Of a stretch of DNA of 64,000 nucleotides, positions 50,892 to 59,863 are shown piece by piece. This DNA comes from Ruminococcus sp. Its GTDB lineage: Bacteria > Bacillota > Clostridia > Oscillospirales > Acutalibacteraceae. A program made the translations under genes and the position numbers. Every line of letters begins with the position of its first letter. The first letter of the stretch is position 1. Location: contig SFCS01000003.1 of the NCBI GenBank assembly GCA_004558485.1, positions 62,001 to 126,000 on the forward strand. Reading direction: 5' to 3'. Below the pieces are notes generated by a model. It did no database searches, had not been told where the DNA came from, and saw nothing but the letters and a program-made list of their open reading frames with translations.

Positions 50892-51551
50892 ATGTTTCCT
50901 GAGGTTATCGCATCGCTCAACAACGGATTTCTGAAAACGCTGGAGCTTTTCTGCTGCACGCTGCTCGGCGCGCTGCCGCTGGGGCTGGTCGTCGCTTTTG
51001 GCTCGATGAGCCGCTTTTCGCCGCTGCGCTATTTGGTGAAGGCGATTGTTTGGGTCGTGCGCGGCACGCCGCTCATGCTGCAGCTCATCGTCATTTACTA
51101 TGGCCCCGGACTGCTCTTTCACTATAATTTTTGGGGGACGGGCAACAGCAGCCGCTTTATCGCGGTGCTGGTGGCGTTCATTCTCAACTATGCCTGCTAT
51201 TTCTCCGAAATTTATCGCGGCGGCATCCAATCCATCCCGAAGGGGCAGTATGAGGCGGGACAGGTGCTCGGCATGACACGCACGCAGATCTTTTCCCGCA
51301 TCGTGCTCAAACAGGTCATCAAGCGCATTCTGCCTCCCATGAGCAACGAGATCATCACGCTGGTGAAGGACACCTCGCTGGCGCGCGTCATCGCCGTGTA
51401 TGAGATCATTTGGGCGGGCGAGGCGTTCATTAAATCCGCCGGCCTCATCTGGCCGCTGTTTTTCACGGGACTGTATTATCTGCTGTTCTCCGGCGTGCTG
51501 ACGCTGCTTTTCGGCTATCTGGAGAAACGGCTCAGTTATTTTCGGAGCTGA
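50892..51551 (+). CDS. amino-acid ABC transporter permease
   Basis: A 219-residue permease of the HisM/GlnP type with about five helices. VVRGTPLMLQLIVIYYG near the start and the EAA loop EAGQVLGMTRTQIFSRIVL are characteristic. It probably works as a homodimer, as only one permease gene is present. It lies 78 bp after the binding-protein gene and 12 bp before the ATPase. Confidence 0.94.
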   Translation: MFPEVIASLNNGFLKTLELFCCTLLGALPLGLVVAFGSMSRFSPLRYLVKAIVWVVRGTPLMLQLIVIYYGPGLLFHYNFWGTGNSSRFIAVLVAFILNYACYFSEIYRGGIQSIPKGQYEAGQVLGMTRTQIFSRIVLKQVIKRILPPMSNEIITLVKDTSLARVIAVYEIIWAGEAFIKSAGLIWPLFFTGLYYLLFSGVLTLLFGYLEKRLSYFRS

Positions 51552-51563
51552 GGAGGGAGCACT

Positions 51564-52364
51564 ATGCCGGTTTTAGAGGTAGAAAACATCCACAAGCACT
51601 ATGGAAAAACGGCGGTGCTGCGCGGCATCGGCTTTTCGCTCGAAAAGGGCGAGGTACTGTCGGTGATCGGTTCCTCCGGCAGCGGCAAAACGACGCTGCT
51701 GCGGTGCCTCAACTTTCTGGAAACGCCGGAAATGGGCGTCATCCGCGTGAACGGCGAAACGCTGTTTGACGCCGCGGATCGCACGACGCAAAGCGAGGCG
51801 GTGATCCGCGAAAGGCGGCTGCATTTCGGACTGGTGTTTCAACAGTTTAATCTTTTTCCGCAGTATACGGTGAAGAAGAATGTCACGCTGGCGAAAACGC
51901 TGTTGGCGCACGAAATGCTGAAAAAGAACGGCAGCTTTGAGGGTGCGACCACCATGCGGGAGGCGACCGCCGCCATTGACGCGCAGGCGGAGAGCCTGCT
52001 CAGAAAGGTCGGCATGGAGGGAAAAAGCGGAAGCTATCCCTGCGAGCTGTCCGGCGGACAGCAGCAGCGTGTGGCGATCGCGCGGGCGCTGGCGCTCAGC
52101 CCGGACATCCTTTGCTTTGACGAGCCGACCTCGGCGCTCGATCCCGAGCTGACGGGAGAGGTGCTCAAGGTCATCAGGGGGCTGAAAAGCAAGGACAGCA
52201 CCATGATCGTCGTGACGCACGAAATGGCGTTTGCGGAAAATGTGTCGGACAAGGTGCTGTTTATGGCGGACGGCGTGATCGAGGAGGCGGGCACGCCCGC
52301 CGAGGTGTTCGGCAACCCCCAGTCGGAAAAGACCAAGGCGTTTTTGCGCAAAGAGCAATTCTAA
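51564..52364 (+). CDS. amino-acid ABC transporter ATPase (GlnQ-like)
   Basis: A 266-residue ATPase: Walker A GSSGSGKTTLLRC, Q-loop FQQFNLFPQYTV, signature LSGGQQQRVAIARAL, Walker B ILCFDEPTSALDPE, H-loop VVTHEMAFAE. About 20 residues more than usual lie between the Q-loop and signature (MLKKNGSFEGATTMREATAA). The ATG follows GAGGAGGGAG. It is the last transporter gene of the operon. Confidence 0.95.
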   Translation: MPVLEVENIHKHYGKTAVLRGIGFSLEKGEVLSVIGSSGSGKTTLLRCLNFLETPEMGVIRVNGETLFDAADRTTQSEAVIRERRLHFGLVFQQFNLFPQYTVKKNVTLAKTLLAHEMLKKNGSFEGATTMREATAAIDAQAESLLRKVGMEGKSGSYPCELSGGQQQRVAIARALALSPDILCFDEPTSALDPELTGEVLKVIRGLKSKDSTMIVVTHEMAFAENVSDKVLFMADGVIEEAGTPAEVFGNPQSEKTKAFLRKEQF

Positions 52365-52376
52365 GGAGGAAACACG

Positions 52377-52649
52377 ATGGTGGAGCATAAGGTCGGCGCA
52401 GACATGATCGAGGATCTGTACGGCGTGCTGGCGTCTGTGGAAACGGCAGAGGACTGTCGCGCACTTTTGGCGGACCTCTGCACACAAAAGGAGATCGAGC
52501 AGATGGCGCAGCGTATCCGCGCGGCGCGTTTGCTCAAAGCGGGCAAGACCTATAACCAGGTGATCGACGCGACCGACATCTCCTCGGCGACGCTGTCGCG
52601 GGTGTCGCGCTGCCTGCAATACGGCGAGGGGTACAGGCGGTATCTGTAA
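52377..52649 (+). CDS. YerC/YecD family TrpR-like regulator
   Basis: A 90-residue TrpR-superfamily protein: CTQKEIEQMAQRIRAARLL, KTYNQVIDATDISSATLSRVSRCLQYG. The helix-turn-helix matches the YerC/YecD group, whose targets are largely unknown. ATG 52377 follows AAGGAGG by seven bases and lies 12 bp after the amino-acid ATPase. It may regulate this importer in response to an amino acid, which is inference from position. Confidence 0.9.
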   Translation: MVEHKVGADMIEDLYGVLASVETAEDCRALLADLCTQKEIEQMAQRIRAARLLKAGKTYNQVIDATDISSATLSRVSRCLQYGEGYRRYL

Positions 52650-52675
52650 ATCCATATTTTTGCGACGGATTTCAA

Positions 52676-52704
52676 TTTACAAACGCGAAAAAATCGTGTA
52701 TACT
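52676..52704 (+). promoter_or_regulatory. phosphoglucomutase promoter
   Basis: TTTACA and TATACT are separated by 17 bp, 28 bases upstream of the start at 52733. Confidence 0.85.
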
Positions 52705-52732
52705 GACAATAGACAGAAAAGGAGGTATGCAC

Positions 52733-54454
52733 ATGGATCAGCACATTTTGGACAGCTATCGGCTGTGGCTTGAAAAGGCGACGGAGGACGCGGATCTTTC
52801 CAAAGAGCTTTCCGCCATCGACGGCAACGAAAGCGAGATCTATGAGCGGTTCTATAGAGAGCTGGAATTCGGCACCGGCGGTCTGCGCGGCATCATCGGC
52901 GCGGGCGACAACCGCATGAATATCTATACGGTGCGCAGAGCGACACAGGGACTTTGCAACTATCTGAAGGCACACTATGCCGCGGCGGCGGTGGCAATCT
53001 CCTATGACTCGCGCCACAAGTCGGTCGAATTTGCCAAGGCGGCGGCTGCCAATCTTGCCGCAAACGGCATTAGGGCGTATATCTACCCGCAGCTGGAGCC
53101 GACGCCGCTTTTGTCCTATGCGGTGCGGGCGCTCAACTGCCAGGCGGGCATCATGATCACCGCCAGTCACAATCCCGCGAAATATAACGGCTATAAGTGC
53201 TACGGCGCGGACGGCTGTCAGATGACCGATGCCGACGCGAACGAAGTGACGGACTATATCCGCCGCGTCGATGTGTTCAAGGACGCGAAAACCGTGCCCT
53301 ATGCCGCGGCGGTCGCTGCGGGCGACATCACAGCGATCGGCGAGGAGGTCATCGAGACCTATCTTGCCGCGGTCGAAAAGCAGCAGGTCAATGCCGGCAT
53401 CTGCCGCCGCGTGCCGCTGCGCGTGGTATATACGCCCTTAAACGGCACGGGCAACCTGCCCGTGCGGGAAATTCTGCGCCGCATCGGCGTGCAGCGTGTG
53501 GCGGTCGTGCCGGAGCAGGAACTGCCGGACGGCGATTTCCCGACTGCACCCTATCCGAACCCCGAAATTCGGGAGGCGTTTACCTGTGCGTTGAGGCTGG
53601 CGGAAAAGGAGCAGCCGGATCTGCTGCTTGCGACCGACCCCGACTGCGACCGCGTGGGTATTGCGGTGAAAAAGGGCGCGGAATATGTGCTGATGAGCGG
53701 CAACGAGGTCGGCTGCCTGCTTCTCCACTACATCCTGTCCTGCAAGAAGGCGACGGGCACGCTGCCTGCCGCCCCTGTGGCGGTCAAGACCATCGTCACC
53801 ACCGACCTTGCCGCCCGCATCGCCGCGAAATACGGCTGCGAGATGCGTGAGGTGCTCACGGGCTTTAAGTATATCGGCGAACAGATCGGCAGACTGGAAA
53901 AGGCGGGACACCCCGAACGGTATATCCTCGGCTTTGAGGAAAGCTATGGCTATCTGGCGGGGACATATGTCCGCGACAAGGACGCCGTGGTCGCCGCGAT
54001 GCTCATTTGCGAGATGGCGGCTTACTACCGTGAGCAAGGGAAGACGCTGCTTGATGTCTATGCGGCGCTTTGCGACGAGCTGGGACATTTCAAGCATCTG
54101 CTGGTCAACGCCCAGTTTGAGGGCGCTGCGGGCATGAAGACCATGGCGGACATCATGGAACGGCTGCGCTCCGACCGCCCGACGGCGATCGGCGGGCTTG
54201 CGGTCATCGGTTTTGCCGACTATCGCGCATCCTTCTCCGAGGACTATGCCACGGGCAGGAAGGAGACGCTGGAGCTGCCGCAGTCCAATGTGGTGGCGTT
54301 CCGTCTCACGGACGGCGCAGGTGTCATCTTCCGTCCCTCCGGCACAGAGCCGAAGGTGAAGGCATATATCACCGCGACGGGCAAGAGTGCCGACGAGGCG
54401 GATGCGCTGGCAAAAACGCTGGCGGACGCGGCGGGCGCCCTGCTGAAGGCATAA
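52733..54454 (+). CDS. alpha-phosphoglucomutase/phosphomannomutase
   Basis: A 573-residue member of the alpha-D-phosphohexomutase family, PgcA/PGM2 type. The phosphoserine loop is ITASHNPAKYNGYK, metal binding is TDPDCDRVGIAV, the sugar-binding loop GFEESYGYL, and the phosphate loop RPSGTEPKVK. The enzyme interconverts glucose 1- and 6-phosphate (or mannose forms) and feeds glycolipid, capsule and glycogen synthesis. ATG 52733 is seven bases after GGAGG; ATG 52727 is too close. Confidence 0.95.
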   Translation: MDQHILDSYRLWLEKATEDADLSKELSAIDGNESEIYERFYRELEFGTGGLRGIIGAGDNRMNIYTVRRATQGLCNYLKAHYAAAAVAISYDSRHKSVEFAKAAAANLAANGIRAYIYPQLEPTPLLSYAVRALNCQAGIMITASHNPAKYNGYKCYGADGCQMTDADANEVTDYIRRVDVFKDAKTVPYAAAVAAGDITAIGEEVIETYLAAVEKQQVNAGICRRVPLRVVYTPLNGTGNLPVREILRRIGVQRVAVVPEQELPDGDFPTAPYPNPEIREAFTCALRLAEKEQPDLLLATDPDCDRVGIAVKKGAEYVLMSGNEVGCLLLHYILSCKKATGTLPAAPVAVKTIVTTDLAARIAAKYGCEMREVLTGFKYIGEQIGRLEKAGHPERYILGFEESYGYLAGTYVRDKDAVVAAMLICEMAAYYREQGKTLLDVYAALCDELGHFKHLLVNAQFEGAAGMKTMADIMERLRSDRPTAIGGLAVIGFADYRASFSEDYATGRKETLELPQSNVVAFRLTDGAGVIFRPSGTEPKVKAYITATGKSADEADALAKTLADAAGALLKA

Positions 54455-54461
54455 AGAAAAC

Positions 54462-54495
54462 AAAAACGGGTTCGACAGTTGTCGAACCCGTTTTT
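54462..54495. terminator. bidirectional terminator, phosphoglucomutase and NUDIX genes
   Basis: AAAAACGGGTTCGAC (54462-54476) pairs perfectly with GTCGAACCCGTTTTT (54481-54495), loop AGTT. It separates convergent genes. Confidence 0.94.
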
Positions 54496-54502
54496 TATAT
54501 TC

Positions 54503-55048
54503 TTATATTTTGTGTTGCTGTCTGAGCTGCCAGACCTTCAGGATTGCCGTTTGCGTTTTGGCATCGGGCAGCGCGCCGTCCATCACCATCTGCACTGCCT
54601 TTTCGAGCGGGATGCGCTCGACCTCCAAAAATTCGTCCTCGTCCGGCTGCATGATGCCCGCGTGCAGGTCGGTTGCGAGATACAGGAAGATGATCTCGTT
54701 GAAATAGCCGGGGGAGGGATAGAGCTTGCCGAGGGAGATGTAGCTTTCGGCGGTGCAGCCGGTCTCCTCGTGCAGCTCGCGCTTGCCGGTCGTGAGCGGG
54801 TCTTCGCCCTTGTCGCGCTTGCCCGCAGGCAGCTCCAGCAGTACCTCATTGTACGGATAGCGAAACTGCCGCACAAACAGCAGCTCGTCATTTTCCGTCA
54901 GCGCCGCGACGCAGACGCCGCCGGGATGCTCCACGACCTCACGGGAGGCGGTTTTGCCGTTCGGCAGCAGCGCCTCATCCACCCGCAGACGCAGGATGCG
55001 TCCCTCATAAACGGTGCGCTTTGAAACAGTCTTTTCGGTCAGATCCAT
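54503..55048 (-). CDS. NUDIX hydrolase (ADP-ribose pyrophosphatase type)
   Basis: A 181-residue hydrolase. The Nudix box GX5EX7REUXEEXGU is complete in GKRDKGEDPLTTGKRELHEE followed by TG. The N-terminal VYEGRILRLRVDEALLPNGK and the ending fit the NudF/ADP-ribose diphosphatase group. It removes toxic ADP-ribose or similar nucleotide sugars. Monocistronic; the ATG is at 55048. Confidence 0.92.
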   Translation of the reverse strand: MDLTEKTVSKRTVYEGRILRLRVDEALLPNGKTASREVVEHPGGVCVAALTENDELLFVRQFRYPYNEVLLELPAGKRDKGEDPLTTGKRELHEETGCTAESYISLGKLYPSPGYFNEIIFLYLATDLHAGIMQPDEDEFLEVERIPLEKAVQMVMDGALPDAKTQTAILKVWQLRQQHKI

Positions 55049-55119
55049 GTTTACGACTTCCTTTGTACTTCTATATGCTTTCCTTGCCGCATAAAACTAC
55101 TGTATAGGAGTGAAACGGC

Positions 55120-56022
55120 ATGAAAAGCTTGATACAGCCGCAGCCCGCAGGCAGCGGTACAGTGCAGGGATATATAGCGGCGCTTTGCGATCGCTATCGT
55201 TTTTTACAGCGCGTTCCCGTCGGCGGCAGCGCCTGCGGACGGGAGCTTTCAGCACTCATTTTGGATTGTCCCGGACCGCGCCCGACGGGGCGGGTCTTGT
55301 TCAGTGCAGCATTTCACGGGCAGGAGTGGATCACGGCGCTCATTTTGCTGCGCTTTTTGGAGGAGCTTTGCGAAAATCTGCGCACGGGGAAAAGCATGGC
55401 GCAGGTAGAGGTGCGCCGCGCACTGATGGGGCGCACCCTGTTTTTCGTGCCGCTCGTCAATCCCGACGGCGTGGACATCGCGCTTTTCGGCAGTGCGAGC
55501 GCCGGCGTGTATGCCGACAGCGTGCATGCGCTCGGCGGCGACATCCCCGGTAACTGGCAGGCAAACGCCCGCGGCGTGGACATTAACCACAACTTCGACG
55601 CGGGGTTCGACACGGAAAATACCGCCATGCCGATTGCGCCCGCAGCGCGCCGCTTTCGCGGGGAGCGCCCCGAAAGCGAGCCGGAAACGGCGTCGCTTTG
55701 TGCCCTTTGCCGCCGACAGAGCTTTCGCCATGTCACGGCGCTGCACACACAGGGAGAGGAGATCTATTGGCAATACGGCACACACACGCCCGTTGCCGCC
55801 CGCATGATGGCGGAAATTCTCGCGTCCGCGTCCGGCTATGTCACGGCAAAGCCGGACGGCGCCGCCGCCTTCGGCGGGTTCAAGGATTGGTTCATCGACA
55901 CCTTCCACCGTCCCGGTTTCACCATTGAGATGGGGCGCGGGGTCAACCCGCTGCCGGTCGAGCAGATGCCCGCCATCTATGAAAGGACGCGGGAAATGCT
56001 GCTTTTGGATGCGATGTTATAA
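55120..56022 (+). CDS. M14 zinc carboxypeptidase
   Basis: A 300-residue M14 peptidase without signal peptide or LysM. Zinc ligands are H and E in AAFHGQEWITA and H in TALHTQGEEIYW, the general-base glutamate is in FTIEMGRGVNP, and NARGVDINHNFDAGF holds the substrate-binding residues. It fits gamma-D-glutamyl-diamino acid peptidases that trim peptidoglycan stem peptides; lacking an export signal, it may recycle muropeptides inside the cell. It ends in TTATAA, which also encodes the stop of the convergent gene. Confidence 0.88.
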   Translation: MKSLIQPQPAGSGTVQGYIAALCDRYRFLQRVPVGGSACGRELSALILDCPGPRPTGRVLFSAAFHGQEWITALILLRFLEELCENLRTGKSMAQVEVRRALMGRTLFFVPLVNPDGVDIALFGSASAGVYADSVHALGGDIPGNWQANARGVDINHNFDAGFDTENTAMPIAPAARRFRGERPESEPETASLCALCRRQSFRHVTALHTQGEEIYWQYGTHTPVAARMMAEILASASGYVTAKPDGAAAFGGFKDWFIDTFHRPGFTIEMGRGVNPLPVEQMPAIYERTREMLLLDAML

Positions 56023-56607
56023 ATAGCGGTTGAGGTTTTTCTTGAGCACGGGATACAGCGCCGTCACCAGCACTGCCGCAGCCACTGTTTCCACAATGCC
56101 GTTGAGCGCCAGTGCGGTCTGCAGGATCGTTTTGAGGGTCGCGCCGAGGTTCAAAGCCCCTGTGCCGAACAGCGAGATAGCGGACAGCACGAGTGCGGTG
56201 TTGGTCAGCGTGCCGAGCACGGCGGTGACGAGCGCCGCGACTGTGCCCGCCCTTGCAGGGGACAGAAAGCGGCTAAAGAGCCCGGAAAAGCCGATGAAAT
56301 ACAATCCCGCAAACAGCCCCACCAGCATACGCGGCACGACGGAAATGAGCGGATTCAGAAAGATGGCGGCATCGGCGGTGCCGTTTGCCAGCGCATAGAG
56401 CAGGCAGGTCACGCCCCACACCGTGCCGAACAGCAGTCCGCGTTTCGGAAACAGCGCCGTGCCGAGCAGGACGGGGATGTGCAGCGTGGTGATGCTCAAA
56501 AGTCCGTAGGTGATGTAGCCTGTGTAGGGGATGAAGGTCAGCGCGATGATGATGGCACAGAACATCGCGGTGATCGCAAGGGAAAAGGTGCTTTTTTTCG
56601 TTTTCAT
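56017..56607 (-). CDS. panT: ECF transporter S component, pantothenate type
   Basis: A 196-residue membrane protein with six predicted helices. AITAMFCAIIIALTFIPYTGY and SITTLHIPVLLGTALFPKRG match the PanT group of ECF S components. It lies directly downstream of coaX, which would use the imported pantothenate. The ATG at 56607 follows GGAGG by six bases; the longer frame overlaps coaX. The shared energising module is not in the window. A small hairpin (GCCGCATCCC/GGGAGCGGC) sits just ahead of the ribosome site. Confidence 0.8.
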   Translation of the reverse strand: MKTKKSTFSLAITAMFCAIIIALTFIPYTGYITYGLLSITTLHIPVLLGTALFPKRGLLFGTVWGVTCLLYALANGTADAAIFLNPLISVVPRMLVGLFAGLYFIGFSGLFSRFLSPARAGTVAALVTAVLGTLTNTALVLSAISLFGTGALNLGATLKTILQTALALNGIVETVAAAVLVTALYPVLKKNLNRYL

Positions 56608-56710
56608 GGTGTTCCTCCAACTGCCGCTCCCGTCGGGATGCGGCGTTTTTTCTATTGCAAAAAGCGTCTTTTGCGGCTGGAGCGCTTGCGCTGTTCCGCC
56701 GCCGGACACC

Positions 56711-57478
56711 TTACTGCCGATTTTTTTCGAACAGGATGCGCAGTCCCTGCATGAGCAGATGCTCGTCATACACCACCCGATGGCGGCAGCAGGGAGCGAT
56801 CTCGCGTCCCAATCCGCCGGTGGCGATGACGGTTGCCTCGCTGCCCATTTCCGCCTCAAAACGGTCACTCATGCCGTCGATGAGCGCTGCCGTGCCGAAC
56901 ACCGCACCCGACTGCATACATTCGACGGTGTTTCTGCCGATGGCGTGCGCGGGGGGTTCGAGACGGATGCGGGGCAAAAGTGAGGTCTTGGTGCTCAGCG
57001 AGTCCATGGCGGTGGAGATCCCCGCAAGGATCGCACCGCCGCAGAAGGCGCCGTTTTTGTCCAGCACCGAAACGGTGGTCGCTGTGCCGAGATCCCAGAT
57101 GATGCAGGGCAGCGGGTATTTATCCAGTGCGGCGACCGCGCCGACCAACAGATCCGCGCCGAGCTGTGCGGGATCGTCAATGCGGATGTTGACGCCGCTT
57201 TTGATGCCGGGCGCGACCTGCAAGGGAGAGACGCCGGTGATGCGCCGCACCGCACCGCGCAGACGGTGATCGAGCGGGGGCACGACAGAGGACAAAACGG
57301 CGCCGTCGATCGCATGCACATCCACGCCGTGCAGCGCCAAAATGCTGCACAGGTCGATGGCATAGGAATCCTCCATCTTGTTGTGATCGGTGGCAAGGCG
57401 GGACTCCATAATAAGCCGCTTGCCGTCGAACACGCCGACGGTGATGTTGGTGTTGCCCATATCCAAAGCCAAAAGCAT
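56711..57478 (-). CDS. coaX: type III pantothenate kinase CoaX
   Basis: A 255-residue kinase of the ASKHA fold: phosphate loop LLALDMGNTNITVGVFDG at the N-terminus, DAVLSSVVPPL-type segment (DGAVLSSVVPP), PGIKSGVNIRIDDPAQLGAD and GAILAGI. It phosphorylates pantothenate in coenzyme A synthesis. ATG 57478 follows AAAGGAG by eight bases. It leads a two-gene unit with the pantothenate-type S component, 103 bp apart. Confidence 0.95.
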   Translation of the reverse strand: MLLALDMGNTNITVGVFDGKRLIMESRLATDHNKMEDSYAIDLCSILALHGVDVHAIDGAVLSSVVPPLDHRLRGAVRRITGVSPLQVAPGIKSGVNIRIDDPAQLGADLLVGAVAALDKYPLPCIIWDLGTATTVSVLDKNGAFCGGAILAGISTAMDSLSTKTSLLPRIRLEPPAHAIGRNTVECMQSGAVFGTAALIDGMSDRFEAEMGSEATVIATGGLGREIAPCCRHRVVYDEHLLMQGLRILFEKNRQ

Positions 57479-57499
57479 AACCGGTTCTCCTTTGCTGTT

Positions 57500-57529
57500 A
57501 GTATATGTAGTATATCGTAAAATTGTCAA
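57500..57529 (-). promoter_or_regulatory. coaX promoter
   Basis: On the minus strand TTGACA and TATACT are separated by 18 bp, 21 bases upstream of the ATG. The -35 box borders the preceding terminator. Confidence 0.8.
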
Positions 57530-57560
57530 AAAAGCAAGTGAGCAGGCTCACTTGCTTTTT
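57529..57560 (-). terminator. alpha-galactosidase terminator
   Basis: AAAAAGCAAGTGAGC (57529-57543) pairs perfectly with GCTCACTTGCTTTTT (57546-57560), loop AG. It stands just after the alpha-galactosidase stop on the minus strand. Confidence 0.93.
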
Positions 57561-57563
57561 CGC

Positions 57564-59750
57564 TTAGTCCACTTTTGTGATCTTAAAGACTTTATCCTCA
57601 AAATCGTTCGCGCAGGGGATCGCCATGCCCGCGTTCATCAGCACATCGCCGCCCGCACGGAATTTCACGCCGCCGTGGATCTCGTCCACATAGTAGGTGG
57701 CGTCGGGGTCAAGGCCGGTGAGCTTTATCTTGCGGTGCCAGTAGGGGATGCGCAGCTTCTGCACATAGGTCAGCAGCGCCTCGGTCTTTTCCTTGTTCAC
57801 GAACATCCAGCAGCAGCTGTTCTCCGTGAACGGATCGACGATGCGATAGAAATCGCCGTCCATGACAAGCGGCTGGATGCTGTGATAGAACGCCGTCTGG
57901 TCCGCGATGGAGGCGCGCTCCTGCTCGGACAGGCTCAGCGGGTTCAGCTCATAGCCGAAAATGGCGCTCATCGCCACCGCAGCGCGCGTTCTGAACGGGG
58001 TGACGCGCCCGACCTGATGGTTCGGGCAGGCGGACACATGCGCCGTCATCGCCTGCGGCGGATAGACAAGCGAGGTGCCGTATTGAATTTTCAAACGCTC
58101 GATCGCATCGCTGTCATCGCTCGTCCAGATCTGCGGATCATAGTAGAGCATGCCCATGTCAAAGCGTCCGCCGCCGCCCGAGCAGCCCTCAAACAGCACA
58201 TCGGGGAAGGTCTCGGTCAGATGCCCCAGGAGCTTGTAGAGATTGAGCACATAGCGGTGGAAAATCTCCGGCTGCCGATCGGCGGGGAGATTGGCGGAAT
58301 AGGCGTCGGTGAAGTGACGGTTCATGTCCCACTTGACATAGGAGATGCGATAGGTGCTGAGAATGTCGCCGATGACCTTTTCGAGATATTGCTCCACATC
58401 GTCGCGGGACAGGTCGAGGATGAGCTGGTGTCTGCCGCGGCAATACGGTCTGCCCTCCAGACGCATGCACCAATCGGGATGCGCACGATAGAGGTCGCTG
58501 TCCTCGGAGATCATTTCCGGCTCAAACCAGATGCCGAAGGTCATGCCCTGCGCCTCGCACTTTTCGATGAGCGGGGTGAGGCCGTGCGGCAGCTTGTTTT
58601 TGTCCACAAACCAGTCGCCGAGAGAGGAGCGGTCGTTGTCTCGGTGACCGAACCAGCCGTCGTCGAGAACGAAGGTGTCGATGCCGAGTCCGTTGCAGCT
58701 TCCAATCAGTTCGAGGAGCTTTTCCTCGTTGAAGTTAAAGTAGGTCGCCTCCCAGTTGTTGATGACAACGGGACGGGGGGCGTTGCGGAATTTGGTGTGT
58801 CCGAGGTGATATTTGATCGCGTTGTGGAAATTCTGCGACATGGTGTTCAGTCCCGTCGCGGAATAGGTCAGCACCGCCTCGGGCGTCACAAAGCTGTCAC
58901 CGTTTTCGAGCTTCCAGCGGAAATCGGCGGGGTGAATACCGATCTGCAAGCGGATGGCGTCCTGATAGTTGACATCCGCCTGGGCGATGAAGTTGCCGCT
59001 GTAAATGAGGGCGGCGGCATAGACCTCGCCCGCCGTCTCGGTCGTTTCGGGGGCGGCAAGGGCGATGAAGGGATTGTGGAAATGGCTCGATGTGCCGCGA
59101 CGGCTGCCCACCGACTGTGTGCCGTGCCGCAGCGGCTCGCGGCAGATCTGCCGCTCATAGCAATGTCCGCCGTAAAGCGAGATCATGTCATACTTGCCCT
59201 CGCACAGATCAAGACTGGCAGAAAGGGCGCGGGTGATGTACAGGGGCTTTCCGGTCTCGTTCACGATGCGGGAATTGCGCACGATGATGTCGATGTCCGC
59301 AAACACCACATACCGCAAAACGACGACAAGACCCGTGAAGGCGTCTTTGAGCGTCACCTCCAGCGTTTCGTCGCCGCCGGAAAGGCCGGGGAGACCGTCG
59401 GGCTCTTTGTTGCCCTTTTCGATCGTGTGACTCTGATAGACAAGATCCAAAAGGCGGCTGCCGTTCTCAAATTCCACGCCGATCGCCGGCTCACGGAAAT
59501 CGCCGCCGCCGTAGGACGGGTATTCGGTGGGGATGACATCCAGCGCGTGTCTGCCGTCGGGCGCACCGTCATAGTTCGGGGTGAAGCCGGAGGCACCCGG
59601 CTGCCAAAGCTGAGAAAGATCGGCGTTTTTCACCTTTTTGCCATAGTAATGGCTGAAAAGATAGCCGTGGTCGAAAACGCCGAACGACAGGGTGGTGTTG
59701 GCGGTCTGCAGCGTAAACAGTCGTTTTTCCGCGTCATATGTAATGGGCAA
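57564..59750 (-). CDS. GH36 alpha-galactosidase
   Basis: A 728-residue cytoplasmic glycoside hydrolase of family GH36: N-terminal beta-sandwich, catalytic barrel with the nucleophile in YVKWDMNRHFTD (~472), GCSGGGGRFDMGML (~522) and the acid/base in WTSDDSDAIERL (~547), and a C-terminal beta domain. It releases galactose from raffinose-type oligosaccharides or galactomannan. The likely start is TTG 59750, eight bases after AAAGGAG; the TTG at 59774 precedes the ribosome site. No sugar transporter is adjacent. It has its own promoter and terminator. Confidence 0.95.
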   Translation of the reverse strand: MPITYDAEKRLFTLQTANTTLSFGVFDHGYLFSHYYGKKVKNADLSQLWQPGASGFTPNYDGAPDGRHALDVIPTEYPSYGGGDFREPAIGVEFENGSRLLDLVYQSHTIEKGNKEPDGLPGLSGGDETLEVTLKDAFTGLVVVLRYVVFADIDIIVRNSRIVNETGKPLYITRALSASLDLCEGKYDMISLYGGHCYERQICREPLRHGTQSVGSRRGTSSHFHNPFIALAAPETTETAGEVYAAALIYSGNFIAQADVNYQDAIRLQIGIHPADFRWKLENGDSFVTPEAVLTYSATGLNTMSQNFHNAIKYHLGHTKFRNAPRPVVINNWEATYFNFNEEKLLELIGSCNGLGIDTFVLDDGWFGHRDNDRSSLGDWFVDKNKLPHGLTPLIEKCEAQGMTFGIWFEPEMISEDSDLYRAHPDWCMRLEGRPYCRGRHQLILDLSRDDVEQYLEKVIGDILSTYRISYVKWDMNRHFTDAYSANLPADRQPEIFHRYVLNLYKLLGHLTETFPDVLFEGCSGGGGRFDMGMLYYDPQIWTSDDSDAIERLKIQYGTSLVYPPQAMTAHVSACPNHQVGRVTPFRTRAAVAMSAIFGYELNPLSLSEQERASIADQTAFYHSIQPLVMDGDFYRIVDPFTENSCCWMFVNKEKTEALLTYVQKLRIPYWHRKIKLTGLDPDATYYVDEIHGGVKFRAGGDVLMNAGMAIPCANDFEDKVFKITKVD

Positions 59751-59789
59751 GCAAAACACTCCTTTTTTCGGCAATGCCGATTTTATTTC

Positions 59790-59818
59790 AGTATACTGAA
59801 TAACCTTGCAAATGTCTA
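59790..59818 (-). promoter_or_regulatory. alpha-galactosidase promoter
   Basis: On the minus strand TAGACA and TATACT are separated by 17 bp, 40 bases upstream of the start at 59750. No clear operator is seen. Confidence 0.7.
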
Positions 59819-59863
59819 TACGCTGTCGTCAAAAGAGACATTTTTCCGTATGATGCAACATTT

